Program-made: the position numbers and the translations under genes | Assembly (NCBI RefSeq): GCF_003663885.1 | Contig: NZ_RCCE01000003.1 | Span: forward strand, 186,001-250,000 | DNA: 64,000 nt | DNA from: Litoreibacter meonggei | GTDB lineage: Bacteria; Pseudomonadota; Alphaproteobacteria; Rhodobacterales; Rhodobacteraceae | Direction of reading: 5' to 3' | Notes under the pieces: model-generated | Database searches by the model: none | Told to the model about the DNA's origin: nothing | The model's input: only the letters and a program-made list of their open reading frames with translations | Shown here: positions 8,637 to 17,501 of the stretch, in pieces | How positions within the stretch are numbered: position 1 is the first letter of the stretch | Layout: every line of letters starts with the position of its first letter

Positions 8637-10040
8637 TCAACACTCCGGAATGTTGACCGCAAGCCCCCCTTGCGAGGTTTCCTTGTATTTCGTGCTCATA
8701 TCAATGCCGGTCTGGCGCATCGCTTCGATGCAATTGTCCAGCGGCATGAAATGCGTCCCGTCCCCGCGCAGCGCCAGAGACGCCGCCGAAACCGCCTTGA
8801 TAGCACCCAGCCCGTTGCGCTCGATGCACGGCACCTGCACCAGCCCCGCGACCGGATCGCAGGTCATGCCCAGATGATGCTCCAGCGCAATCTCCGCCGC
8901 GTTCTCGACCTGCTCGTTGGTGCCGCCCAAAGCCGCGCACAGCCCCGCCGCAGCCATGGAAGACGCGGAGCCGACTTCCCCCTGACAACCAACTTCCGCC
9001 CCCGAAATCGAGGCGTTGTGCTTGATCAACCCGCCAATCGCCGCCGCCGTCAGCAGGAACTTGCGCTGTCCCTCTTCCGTCGCGCCAATGCAATGCTCGC
9101 GGTAGTAGCGCAGCACCGACGGCAGCACACCCGCCGCCCCGTTAGTGGGCGAAGTCACGACCTTGCCCCCCGCCGCGTTCTCCTCGTTCACTGCCATGGC
9201 ATAGACGCTCATCCAGTCATTGATGGTATGCGGCTGGCTGCGGTTCATGCCTTGTTCGGCCAGCAACTGGTCATGGATACGCTTGGCGCGGCGCTTCACG
9301 TTCAATCCGCCCGGCAAAATCCCGTCCATCCGCAACCCTCGATCAACGCAGTCAAACATCGCATCGCGGATCACCGTCAGGTTCCGGTCCAGCTCCGCGC
9401 GCGACAGGTTGGCCAACTCGTTGGCCTCCTTCATCTGCGCGATAGTTTTCCCATGGGCCTTGCCCATTTCCAGCATCTCTGCGGCAGAGCCAAACGGATA
9501 GGGGAACCCCGCTTGCTCCTTCTGAACATGCAGGTCCGGCTCGTCATTCGCCAGCTCCGCCTCTGTCATCACAAAGCCGCCACCGACGGAATAATACGTC
9601 TCCTGCATATACAGGTTGCCCGCCGCATCCCACGCTTTCAGGATCATGCCGTTGGCATGACCGGGCAACGTCAGATCGTAGTCGAAAACCACGTCTTTCG
9701 CTGGATCAAGGGACAACTCGGGCAGCCCGTCAGGCCGCACGACCTTCTCAACCGCCAACGTGTCGATCAACTCGTCCACCGCATCGGGGTCCATCGTCGC
9801 GGGCAGATATCCCATCAGCCCCAACATCACCGCACGGTCCGTCGCATGGCCCTTACCCGTAAACGCCAACGAGCCGTGCAGCGACGCCGAAACGCCTGCC
9901 AACTCCCCCGCACCGGGTTCTTTCTCCCGACCACCGCGCAGGTCGTTCAAGAAGCGCCCCGCAGCCGTCATCGGCCCCATAGTGTGGGACGAGGACGGGC
10001 CGATGCCCACTTTGAATATGTCGAAGATACTTAAAAACAT
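8637..10040 (-). CDS. sdaA: L-serine ammonia-lyase (iron-sulfur type)
   Basis: A 467-residue single-chain L-serine dehydratase that converts serine to pyruvate and ammonia using a [4Fe-4S] cluster. The N-terminal beta domain starts [20 protein letters not shown], the family signature. Cluster cysteines are present in [28 protein letters not shown] and VPCIERN. Length is typical (E. coli SdaA 454). The ATG at 10040 has no recognisable ribosome-binding site, and the terminator of the tau operon lies only 26 bp before it, so its transcript may be very short-leadered. Serine supply could link to C1 or sulfonate metabolism, but nothing here proves that. Confidence 0.96.
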   Translation of the reverse strand: MFLSIFDIFKVGIGPSSSHTMGPMTAAGRFLNDLRGGREKEPGAGELAGVSASLHGSLAFTGKGHATDRAVMLGLMGYLPATMDPDAVDELIDTLAVEKVVRPDGLPELSLDPAKDVVFDYDLTLPGHANGMILKAWDAAGNLYMQETYYSVGGGFVMTEAELANDEPDLHVQKEQAGFPYPFGSAAEMLEMGKAHGKTIAQMKEANELANLSRAELDRNLTVIRDAMFDCVDRGLRMDGILPGGLNVKRRAKRIHDQLLAEQGMNRSQPHTINDWMSVYAMAVNEENAAGGKVVTSPTNGAAGVLPSVLRYYREHCIGATEEGQRKFLLTAAAIGGLIKHNASISGAEVGCQGEVGSASSMAAAGLCAALGGTNEQVENAAEIALEHHLGMTCDPVAGLVQVPCIERNGLGAIKAVSAASLALRGDGTHFMPLDNCIEAMRQTGIDMSTKYKETSQGGLAVNIPEC

Positions 10041-10060
10041 GTGCGCATATACGGCCCAAA

Positions 10061-10098
10061 CGAAAACCGCCGCCTATCGAAACAAGACAGGCGGCGGT
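10061..10098 (-). terminator. hairpin terminator after tauC
   Basis: A perfect 10-bp stem (10066-10075 with 10089-10098) with a 13-base loop, followed on the minus strand by TTTTCG. It lies between tauC (stop at 10123) and the sdaA start at 10040. Confidence 0.65.
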
Positions 10099-10122
10099 GA
10101 ATTCACGACATGGGGTCGAATT

Positions 10123-11388
10123 TTAGCTGCGGCCCTTCCAAGGCACCAGCAGACGCTCCGCCCAGCGCATCAGCACGTCGATGGAGAACCCGATCACGCC
10201 GATCAGGATAATCCCCATCAACACGATGTCCGTGTTCTGGAACTTCGACGCGACCATGATCATCATGCCCGCGCCCTTCTCGGCAGCGACCAGTTCGGCG
10301 GCCACAACCGTGCCCCAACACACACCCATCGCAACCCGCGCGCCGGTGAATATCTCCGGCAAGCTGTTCGGGATAATGACATGGCGCATGATCTGCCACT
10401 TGGACGCGCCCAGCGAGTAGGCCGCGTGCACCTTGGTGATGTTGACCCCCGACACGCCGGATCGCGCGGCAATCGCCATGATCCACAGCGCGGCAAGGAA
10501 CAGCAGCACGATCTTCCCGACCTCACCAATACCGGCCCAGATGATCACCAGCGGGATCAGTGCCAAGGGTGGCACGGGCCGCATGAACTCGACCACCGGA
10601 TCGAACCAGCCGCGGAACCAGTTGGACAGGCCCATGGCGTAGCCCAGCGGGATGCCCACGGCGGCGCCGATCAGGAAGCCCACGATCACGCGGAACAACG
10701 AGTAGCCAAGATGCTCCCACAAAGTCGAGTTACGAAACCCCGTGCTGGAAATCTCCACCAATCTGCTGGCCACCTTTTCAGGGGGTGGCAAGTACAATGG
10801 CTGCATTTGCCAGCCCGTCTTCGGAACGATATTCAGCGTGCCTTTCGGTGTCATGGCGATGCGAGCAAAATCAACGATCACCTCTCCGCCCGGCTCGATC
10901 GCCTTGCCATTTACGGCGACGATTTTCGCCCCTTCGTCACGACCTTGCTCGTCATTCGCGTCGACGCGCAGCAGCTTGGAGCGGTATTTGGCAATCGAGA
11001 TGGAATCGTTCTTGGCAAATCCATCGCCTGGTTCAACTTCGGGAACGGCCGCTTCGCCATCGGTTTCATGCACATTGACAGTCACCGTGGCGTCGTCCGT
11101 CTGCCCATTGGCGTCCACCGTGTAGTTGAACTCGCCCAGGCCGGTATAGGCTGCCGGAGCATGCAAGAAGGACGGGATCAGGCTTGAGCCGGTAAACGAC
11201 CCCCACAGCAAAAAGATCGTCACAATGGAAATGATCGACGCCGCACGGTTTGGCCGCACTGCACTTTCGTCCCCGAAGGTCACTGTTTTCAGCGAGGTGT
11301 AGTCTTTGGGCTGCGTAGAGGCGGTGATATACTTAACCGCAAAGAAACCGCCGATGAAAATGGCGACGTAGATTGCAAGAATGGTCAT
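10123..11388 (-). CDS. tauC: taurine ABC transporter permease TauC with extra extracytoplasmic domain
   Basis: A 421-residue permease, about 150 longer than usual TauC (about 275). There is an added N-terminal helix (residues 1-22), then the canonical first helix (about 50-72, SIISIVTIFLLWGS). Between this and the usual LPPPEKV segment (200-206) are about 110-120 extra residues. These include FNYTVDANGQTDDATVTVNV (87-106) and AKNDSISIAKYRSKLLRVDA (125-144), which resemble VCBS/bacterial cadherin-like repeats. The core is normal: EFMRPVPPLALIPLVIIWAG, then GASKWQIMRHVIIPNSLPEI, the EAA loop that contacts TauB. It overlaps tauB by 4 nt and is last in tauABC. The insert should face the periplasm; that it binds substrate or TauA is a guess. 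Confidence 0.93.
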   Translation of the reverse strand: MTILAIYVAIFIGGFFAVKYITASTQPKDYTSLKTVTFGDESAVRPNRAASIISIVTIFLLWGSFTGSSLIPSFLHAPAAYTGLGEFNYTVDANGQTDDATVTVNVHETDGEAAVPEVEPGDGFAKNDSISIAKYRSKLLRVDANDEQGRDEGAKIVAVNGKAIEPGGEVIVDFARIAMTPKGTLNIVPKTGWQMQPLYLPPPEKVASRLVEISSTGFRNSTLWEHLGYSLFRVIVGFLIGAAVGIPLGYAMGLSNWFRGWFDPVVEFMRPVPPLALIPLVIIWAGIGEVGKIVLLFLAALWIMAIAARSGVSGVNITKVHAAYSLGASKWQIMRHVIIPNSLPEIFTGARVAMGVCWGTVVAAELVAAEKGAGMMIMVASKFQNTDIVLMGIILIGVIGFSIDVLMRWAERLLVPWKGRS

Positions 11389-12191
11389 GCGCTTTCCTCC
11401 GTGCGGCCCATAATTTCCTCTTCCATGTCCCAGATCATGGCGAGGATTTCCTCACGGGTTTTGTTGTAGTCAGGGTGTTTCTTGACCTCCCGCAGGTCTT
11501 GGTCGACGCCAAGATCGGCAAACGGCAGACGGTATTCCTTGTGGATACGGCCGGGGCGCGGGGCCATGACCAGCAGACGCTCGCCCAACAGCAGCGCTTC
11601 CTCGACCGAGTGGGTGATCAGGATGATGGTCTTGCCCGTCTCTTTCCACAGCTTCAGCACAAGGCTTTGCATCTTCTCACGGGTCAGCGCGTCCAACGCA
11701 CCCAGCGGTTCATCCATCAAGATTACGTCGGGGTCATTGGCAAGGCAGCGGGCCAAGGCCACACGCTGCTGCATCCCGCCGGACAACTCATAAATGGCTT
11801 TCTCTTTGAAATCCTGAAGGCCGACAACGTCGAGCAAATGGTCCACATTCGCCCCGTATTGCGCCTCGCGCTCGCCTTTCATCCGTGGTCCGAAGGCCAC
11901 GTTCTCGCGAACGCTCATCCACTCGAACAAGGCACCTTGCTGGAACACCATGCCGCGCTCGGCATCAGGGCCATGCACTGTATGCCCGTTCATCGCGATG
12001 CGCCCTTCGGTGGGGGCCAGAAAGCCCGCGACGATGTTCAACAGCGTGGTTTTACCGCAGCCTGATGGCCCAAGAACGCTCATCAGCTCGCCCGGTTTCA
12101 GGTCGAGGGTGACGTCCTTCAACGCCTGCACTGATCCGCCATTTGGCAGATCGAAGCGCATGGAAATATTCTCGATTGTTAGGCCCGACAT
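11385..12191 (-). CDS. tauB: taurine ABC transporter ATP-binding protein
   Basis: A 268-residue ABC ATPase driving taurine import. Walker A is GPSGCGKTT (41-49), Q-loop FQQGALFEW, signature LSGGMQQR (136-143), Walker B VILMDE (156-161), and the switch histidine in ILITHSVEEA. The family placement is nitrate/sulfonate/taurine (SsuB/TauB/NrtD-like). AAGGAG lies about 11 bases before the ATG at 12191. It follows tauA by 78 bp and overlaps tauC by 4 nt (ATGA). Expression is expected under TauR control with tauA. Confidence 0.95.
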   Translation of the reverse strand: MSGLTIENISMRFDLPNGGSVQALKDVTLDLKPGELMSVLGPSGCGKTTLLNIVAGFLAPTEGRIAMNGHTVHGPDAERGMVFQQGALFEWMSVRENVAFGPRMKGEREAQYGANVDHLLDVVGLQDFKEKAIYELSGGMQQRVALARCLANDPDVILMDEPLGALDALTREKMQSLVLKLWKETGKTIILITHSVEEALLLGERLLVMAPRPGRIHKEYRLPFADLGVDQDLREVKKHPDYNKTREEILAMIWDMEEEIMGRTEESA

Positions 12192-12269
12192 GGCTGCCCC
12201 ACTCCTTGTTTAATCGGTTTCGGAAGCGAAAAGGGTGGAGCGGAAACTCCGCTCCACCCCTAGTCGGTC

Positions 12270-13274
12270 TTACATTTCAGACGCGGCTTTCAGCGGGCCT
12301 GTGTTTACGGTCGCGTCGTAGCTGTCGAGCGCCGCGTCGATGGACTTGGCGTTAACAAAGACGTCAGCCACACCCTTCATGAAGGTTTGAGCACCACCGC
12401 CAAGCCACGTGCCGCCAAGCTGATCCGCCATGTTCGGAAACGCGAACCCTGCAAGGGTCGACGCCGTTGCTGCTTCATCCATACCAGCATCTTTAGCAAT
12501 CACCGGCAGCATTTTCGCGTGGTTGGCCTCGTCAGCCCACATAGCGTTGGCATCAGCAGTTACCTTCAAGAACTTGGCAGCCATGTCACCGTTCTCAGCG
12601 ACGAAACCCGCAGGTGCGGAGGTGACATCGAACACCAGAATGCCCAGTGCTTCTTTTTCAGCGCCGGTTAGCAGGATGTTGCCGGATTCTTTCATAGTGC
12701 GAAGCGCGCCGCCCCAGCCACAGGCCATGTCTACGGAGCCTTGCGCAAGTGCCGCAGCACCTTCAGCAGGGGCCATGTCAACAACGCTCATACCCGAGAT
12801 GTCGACACCGAAGTGGTTCATCTGGCTCAGGAAACCGTAATGCGCAGCGGTGCCCAGCGGTACAGCGACTTTCTTGCCAGCCAGTTCGGCAGCGGAGGTC
12901 TTGTCGATTTCCAAACCGGTCGCAACAACACAGTTGTCGTTCTCGGAATAGGACACAGCAACGTCAAGAATCTGGATGTCTTGACCAGCGGAGGTTGCGA
13001 CCACGAAAGGTGGCACACCTTGGGAAACGGAAATATCCACATCGCCGGACGCCATGGCAGCCGACATCGCGGTGCCGGTGTCGAACGAAACCCAAGTGAC
13101 AGGCGCGCCCAGCGCTTCGTCATAGGTGCCGTTTACTTTGGCGTATTGGAACGGCATCGGCCACTCAAGGAAATAGCCAACGGTCAGCCCGTGGCCATCA
13201 GCCATGGCAGCTTGCGCGCCGGACAGCAGTGCAACGCCGGCAACGGCGCTCATCAATTTGGTGGTAAGTTTCAT
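12270..13274 (-). CDS. tauA: taurine ABC transporter substrate-binding protein
   Basis: A 334-residue periplasmic binding protein. A Sec signal peptide (MKLTTKLMSAVAGVALLSGA, likely cleaved after AMA near residue 24) is followed by TVGYFLEWPMPFQYAK, the typical TauA start, and the hinge segment DNCVVATGLEIDKTSAAEL. It delivers taurine to TauBC. The ATG at 13274 has GGAG eight bases upstream; a longer upstream frame would disrupt the signal peptide. First gene of tauABC, divergent from tpa across a 500-bp regulatory region. Assignment as taurine rather than another sulfonate binder rests on linkage to tpa. Confidence 0.93.
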   Translation of the reverse strand: MKLTTKLMSAVAGVALLSGAQAAMADGHGLTVGYFLEWPMPFQYAKVNGTYDEALGAPVTWVSFDTGTAMSAAMASGDVDISVSQGVPPFVVATSAGQDIQILDVAVSYSENDNCVVATGLEIDKTSAAELAGKKVAVPLGTAAHYGFLSQMNHFGVDISGMSVVDMAPAEGAAALAQGSVDMACGWGGALRTMKESGNILLTGAEKEALGILVFDVTSAPAGFVAENGDMAAKFLKVTADANAMWADEANHAKMLPVIAKDAGMDEAATASTLAGFAFPNMADQLGGTWLGGGAQTFMKGVADVFVNAKSIDAALDSYDATVNTGPLKAASEM

Positions 13275-13632
13275 ATGTTCATCTCCCATGTTGAACAGCG
13301 TGCGCCACTCGGCGCGTATATTTCCTTCAATGTCGCCAGCCCGGTTTGCCGGGTCTCGGGCCACACGAAAGGGTCGTTTGAACAGACCACAAGGCCACTA
13401 AGAAGCCAGTGCAGTTTGCCCTCGCAGTCGGAGTTTCATGTTTTCGCACGTCTCCATCCTGCTTTTCCACATGCAAACTAGGCGGCGGAGGGCGGGTGCA
13501 GTCAATGGATTTAATCAAGTCGGACTCCGTCGCTTTTTTGCGCTTTCACCCATTCCACGCACCTCTAAGCGTATGAAAACAAATGATACCACATTTGAAC
13601 ACCCCATGAAACGCCCGTCTTAAGAGCAGATT

Positions 13633-13665
13633 CTGGCTATATGCGTGATGGGTTACTGGCCCTAT
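13633..13665 (+). promoter_or_regulatory. candidate TauR direct repeat, tauA-tpa region
   Basis: CTGGCTATAT (13633-13642) and CTGGCCCTAT (13656-13665) are direct repeats 23 bp apart. TauR of Rhodobacter capsulatus is reported to bind direct repeats close to CTGGACYTAA (from memory); the second box matches at 8 of 10, the first at 6. The rest of the 13275-13774 spacer shows no gene. Confidence 0.35.
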
Positions 13666-13774
13666 TCCACGCCCAGATAACATGCAGCTTTATGTTTAGC
13701 GCCATACTTGGCGTAAAATAATATGGAATCGCCGGGCTCACGCACCCGGCCCCCTCAAAATCTGGAGCAAGCCG

Positions 13775-15187
13775 ATGGACGGTAATCTGCAAAGCAATGA
13801 TCTCTCCGGCGTTGTCGAAGCCGACCGCGCCCATGTCTGGCACCATCTCAGCCAGCACGCCGGCTACATGGCCGAAGAAAACCGCACCGACCCCAAAATC
13901 ATCGTCGAAGGCAAGGGCCTGCGTGTTTGGGACCAAAACGGCCGCGAGCATATCGACGCCGTGTCCGGTGGCGTCTGGACCGTCAATGTCGGCTATGGCC
14001 GCGAGAGCATCGCCAACGCCGTGCGTGACCAACTGGTGAAAATGAATTTCTTCGGCGGCACCATGGGCTCGATCCCTGCCGCCATGTTCTCCGAGCGGCT
14101 GATCTCCAAAATGCCCGGCATGAGCCGCGTCTACTACGCCAACTCCGGCTCCGAGGCGAACGAGAAGGGCTTCAAAATGGTCCGCCAAATCGCCCATAAG
14201 CGCTATGGCGGCAAGAAGCACAAAATCCTCTACCGCGACCGTGACTACCATGGCACCACCATCGCAACCCTGTCCGCTGGCGGTCAGGACGAACGCGGCG
14301 CGCAATATGGCCCGTTCACCCCCGGCTTCGTGCGCGTTCCACATTGCCTTGAATACCGCGCCATGGATCAGGGCTTGGGCGATCTGTCCGGCGAGGCCTA
14401 CGGCATCGCCTGCGCCAACGCGATCGAGGAGATCATCCTGCGCGAAGGCCCCGACACCGTCGGCGCACTGTGCCTTGAGCCGGTCACTGCAGGCGGCGGC
14501 GTCATCACGCCCCCCGAAGGCTACTGGCCGCGCGTGCAGGAAATCTGCAAAAAATACGATATCCTGCTGCATATCGACGAGGTCGTTTGCGGCATGGGCC
14601 GCACCGGCACGTGGTTCGGCTACCAGCATTACGGCGTGCAGCCCGACATCGTGACCATGGCCAAGGGTGTGGCCTCCGGCTACGCGGCCATTTCGTGCTG
14701 CGTGACGACCGAGGCCGTGTTCGACATGTTCAAGGACGACAGTTCCGATCACATGAACTATTTCCGCGACATCTCCACCTTCGGCGGCTGCACCGCTGGC
14801 CCTGCGGCGGCGATGGAAAACATGCGCATCCTTGAGGACGAGAACCTGCTCGAAAACACCATTGCCATGGGCGACTACATGCTGGGGCAACTTGAAGAGC
14901 TAAAAGGCAAACACGCCTGCATCGGCGACGTGCGCGGCAAGGGCCTGTTCCTCGGCGCAGAGCTGGTCGCGGACGTTGAGACCCGCGCGCCCCTGCCGGA
15001 GAAGCTGGTGGCCCAAGTCACCGGCCACTGCATGGCAAAGGACGCGGTCATCATCGGCATGACCAACCGTTCAATCCCCGGCTTCAACAACACACTGTGC
15101 TTCTCCCCCGCGCTGATCGCCACCAAAGACGACATCGACGCGATCATCTCCTCCGTCGACAGCGCCCTGACGGCAGTGATGGGGTAA
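13775..15187 (+). CDS. tpa: taurine-pyruvate aminotransferase
   Basis: A 470-residue class III PLP aminotransferase that transfers the amino group of taurine to pyruvate, giving sulfoacetaldehyde and alanine. It starts MDGNLQSNDLSGVVEADRAH, has the class III YYANSGSEANEKGFKMVRQI cofactor region, the LLHIDEVVCGMGRTG aspartate motif and the PLP lysine K297 in VTMAKGVASGY. GGAG precedes the ATG by seven bases. The product sulfoacetaldehyde is the substrate of Xsc at 31.7 kb. A strong terminator follows, so it is monocistronic here. Divergent from tauABC. The close neighbour of such enzymes are omega-amino-acid:pyruvate transaminases, but the tau linkage settles it. Confidence 0.95.
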   Translation: MDGNLQSNDLSGVVEADRAHVWHHLSQHAGYMAEENRTDPKIIVEGKGLRVWDQNGREHIDAVSGGVWTVNVGYGRESIANAVRDQLVKMNFFGGTMGSIPAAMFSERLISKMPGMSRVYYANSGSEANEKGFKMVRQIAHKRYGGKKHKILYRDRDYHGTTIATLSAGGQDERGAQYGPFTPGFVRVPHCLEYRAMDQGLGDLSGEAYGIACANAIEEIILREGPDTVGALCLEPVTAGGGVITPPEGYWPRVQEICKKYDILLHIDEVVCGMGRTGTWFGYQHYGVQPDIVTMAKGVASGYAAISCCVTTEAVFDMFKDDSSDHMNYFRDISTFGGCTAGPAAAMENMRILEDENLLENTIAMGDYMLGQLEELKGKHACIGDVRGKGLFLGAELVADVETRAPLPEKLVAQVTGHCMAKDAVIIGMTNRSIPGFNNTLCFSPALIATKDDIDAIISSVDSALTAVMG

Positions 15188-15207
15188 CAGCTCGTCCCCA
15201 GACACGG

Positions 15208-15247
15208 AAAAGCCCGCGACCTCGGCCGAGGTTGCGGGCTTTTTTTG
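15208..15247 (+). terminator. terminator after tpa (left copy of duplicated element)
   Basis: A long near-perfect inverted repeat centred at 15225/15226 with about 16 paired bases per arm and a following run of seven T. A 29-nt stretch (15212-15240) matches 18498-18526 at 26 positions; see findings. From here to 15442 there is no supported gene. Confidence 0.95.
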
Positions 15248-15442
15248 TTTGGGGCGATGAGCGCTTTGCGTGACGGACAGCAGAGCAAAATTCCGACAAA
15301 AGTGGCTCGATAGCTGTGGCCTGCAGTGGACCAATTTGGCGTATGCCGTCTTCAGCAGCCTCAAAACTGAGGCCTTTAGCAACGCTGGAACCGTCAGACT
15401 TGAAAACGGTGGTAAAATTATTCATCCTGAGCTGACACTTTT

Positions 15443-16588
15443 TTGAAAATACCCGATGCAGAGTGCATTCAGTCAGCGCTTTTGAACCCCTGTGAGATAT
15501 ATTTGAATACCGAATTTAACGAACACGATTATTGGACACAGACTGGCGGTGCGACTTCTTCGCCTGAGGACGGGCCGGAGCGGCTTTGGATTAAGACGAT
15601 TGCTGATATCGAGCCTTTGGGAGATCAGTTCGGGGTTACCGTGCCGCAGTCTTCGCCCGCGCAGCTCCGACAGGCGCTTTTTGGCCACCCGGAGGGTAGG
15701 GCTGACGACGCGCCGTTTTACACCTATGCGCTCCTTGACGGGGCGAAGCTGGTTGGCCTTCCTGAAATTCTGGAGGAGTCCGGGCTGGAATGTGCAAGCC
15801 TCTTTCAAGGGGCTGCGGAGGAAGACCTGCGTGATGTGGCACCTTGGATCGTGCGGCTAGACGAGAAGAGCCGCCTCACCCGAGGGCTGTTCACACGAGG
15901 CAATGCGGCGCATCACCTATGGGACGCGGAACCTGGCCTGTATCTGCGATCGAAACAGTCCTTGACCGGTATTCGAAATCAGTTGCGCAAATTCACGCGG
16001 TTGCGGTCCGAGGCGGACAAATGGTACTTTTTCCGCTTCTGGGAGCCTTTCTATTTCCATGTCTATTCCGACCGGATGGCGCGCTTTCCAAATCTGGAAG
16101 CCCTTTGGCTGAAGACCTTTGCCGGGATGGACGTTCTGGTGCCACGGGTAACGACGTCGTCGGCAATCCATATTCAGGTGCAAGAACTTAAGCGCAAAGA
16201 CCCGACGCTGATTGATACGAAGCTGCGCGCCGAGCTAAAACTCTCGGTGTTGTATCGAAACATGATCGGAGCCGCCGAGGACCTGTTTGAGCTGCATGAG
16301 GACGAGGCCCGAAGATACGGAGAAAGCCCCGCCGACCTTTGGCCCTTGCTCTATGATTTTGCCGACGAGGTCCGCGCAGTTGGACTGACGGACCCCGAAT
16401 TGAGAGGCCGCATGATGCTTTTGGCATTTTTGAAGTTTCATCAGCCTTGGCCTGCGTTTCTTGACTTGCCGTTTTGGCAAAAAATCAGGCAATCGCCCGG
16501 CCAGGCAAATGATCTGTTCGAAGATTTTTGCGCGCGACTGAAATATCAATCTGGCCGCGCAGAGGCTGACTTAGAGGTGTGGTGGTAG
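15443..16588 (+). CDS. DUF4123 protein, T6SS effector adaptor/chaperone-like
   Basis: A 381-residue protein. The DUF4123 part spans about 85-220: FYTYALLDGAKLVGLPEILE, the SLFQG turn, VAPWIVRLD, RGLFTRG, LRKFTRLRSEADKWYFFRFW, then FYFHVYSDRM. DUF4123 proteins (Tap/TecT) load effectors on to VgrG/PAAR tips of type VI secretion systems. The rest of the C-terminal half is helical. The frame opens at a TTG (15443); no in-frame ATG lies before residue 200, so the start is uncertain. It is followed after one base by the toxin gene. The order adaptor-toxin-immunity resembles the TecT-TseT-TsiT cluster of Pseudomonas aeruginosa. No VgrG, PAAR or T6SS core gene is present here. Confidence 0.78.
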   Translation: MKIPDAECIQSALLNPCEIYLNTEFNEHDYWTQTGGATSSPEDGPERLWIKTIADIEPLGDQFGVTVPQSSPAQLRQALFGHPEGRADDAPFYTYALLDGAKLVGLPEILEESGLECASLFQGAAEEDLRDVAPWIVRLDEKSRLTRGLFTRGNAAHHLWDAEPGLYLRSKQSLTGIRNQLRKFTRLRSEADKWYFFRFWEPFYFHVYSDRMARFPNLEALWLKTFAGMDVLVPRVTTSSAIHIQVQELKRKDPTLIDTKLRAELKLSVLYRNMIGAAEDLFELHEDEARRYGESPADLWPLLYDFADEVRAVGLTDPELRGRMMLLAFLKFHQPWPAFLDLPFWQKIRQSPGQANDLFEDFCARLKYQSGRAEADLEVWW

Positions 16589-16589
16589 G

Positions 16590-17501
16590 ATGGTCGTTTT
16601 CGTTTATCCAATCGCTTGGGGTATCGCGATCCTCGCGGCAGCGGGTGCCAGCGCTCTGGCGCTGCAACGCTACCGAGAGGAGGAATTGGAGCTGGGGCGG
16701 ATTGAGCTGCCGGACTATCTACAAGGAAACCAGGACCCGGACCCAGACCCGGAGCGCACACCACCAAGACTGTCGCGGCCAACGAACACGGCGCTGCGTC
16801 AGGCGTTGGAGCAAATGGTGCGCACGCAACGCCGCATTCGCGACCGCTGCGACGACGAAGAACAAGAGGACTGCCCCTATTGCAAGCCTGCCGTGGACGG
16901 GCGGGCGACAAGCCCGTGGCACATCTTTCAAGCCGGGCCGGTTCGCAAACCGTCGCCGCGCGCGCGGGGCGCGCTGTATCAGCACTACGTCATCCCATGG
17001 TTCGGCTTCAACGCGGTAGAGTCCGGTGATCAGCTTACTGTACATATCGAGGAATGGGAGTGGAAACGCGGACGAGCGGGCAGCTGGGACGGCTTGCACC
17101 ATGCCATGTGCAAACTGATCGAATGCAAACTGGGGTATCGCGACTGGCTTGACGAAACCCTAATCGTGCCCCGCGCCTTTGGCGACCCCGCACCCGCGCA
17201 GCGGCCACATCTTTCAGGTAACCCCAGAAAGCCTTGGCTTTCGTCCCTGATGGATGAGTGGCAAGGTCAGATCACCGAGCAACACGCGGCGTTTGACCCT
17301 GACTGGCCCGTTGTGACGCTGGAATGGACATTCAGCGACAGCAACGTGCTGACCGCCTTCCTTATGATTCTGGGCGACATGGGTATCTACAATATCCAAA
17401 CCAAGCATGTGCCGTATAGCCTTGCCCCGACAGGGACCACTTTTATCCGCGAGCTTTATGCGAGTGGTGAGGAAGACTACGGCTACTGGGAGGACAATTG
17501 A
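16590..17501 (+). CDS. putative T6SS nuclease effector, Tox-REase-5-like
   Basis: A 303-residue protein. An N-terminal hydrophobic helix (residues 3-25) is followed by an acidic, proline-rich linker (DPDPDPE), a CPYC pair (95-98) and a C-terminal domain with SWDGL (D167) and KLIECKLGY (E178, K180). D-x10-E-x-K preceded by a tryptophan/aspartate-glycine fits the PD-(D/E)XK fold of restriction-endonuclease-like toxins (Tox-REase-5), expected to cut DNA. The membrane helix may help translocation across the target inner membrane. Its ATG is one base after the DUF4123 stop and its stop overlaps the immunity gene start (TGATG). Family call is by motif and context, not by search. Confidence 0.72.
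   Translation: MVVFVYPIAWGIAILAAAGASALALQRYREEELELGRIELPDYLQGNQDPDPDPERTPPRLSRPTNTALRQALEQMVRTQRRIRDRCDDEEQEDCPYCKPAVDGRATSPWHIFQAGPVRKPSPRARGALYQHYVIPWFGFNAVESGDQLTVHIEEWEWKRGRAGSWDGLHHAMCKLIECKLGYRDWLDETLIVPRAFGDPAPAQRPHLSGNPRKPWLSSLMDEWQGQITEQHAAFDPDWPVVTLEWTFSDSNVLTAFLMILGDMGIYNIQTKHVPYSLAPTGTTFIRELYASGEEDYGYWEDN

Noticed and set aside
8328-10034. 568-codon open frame antisense to sdaA
   Set aside because: Same shadow effect; arginine/histidine-rich with no motif, opposite a clear serine dehydratase.
9760-11187. 475-codon open frame across sdaA start and tauC on the plus strand
   Set aside because: Crosses the tau terminator and two real genes on the other strand; no motif.
13637-14890. 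417-codon open frame antisense to tpa
   Set aside because: Shadow of tpa; histidine- and glycine-rich low-information sequence.
15144-15425. 93-codon minus-strand frame (MNNFTTVFKSDGSSV...) in the spacer before the DUF4123 gene
   Set aside because: The first 65 residues look fairly protein-like and might be a remnant, but there is no usable ribosome-binding site and its 3' half runs through the tpa terminator and the end of tpa.
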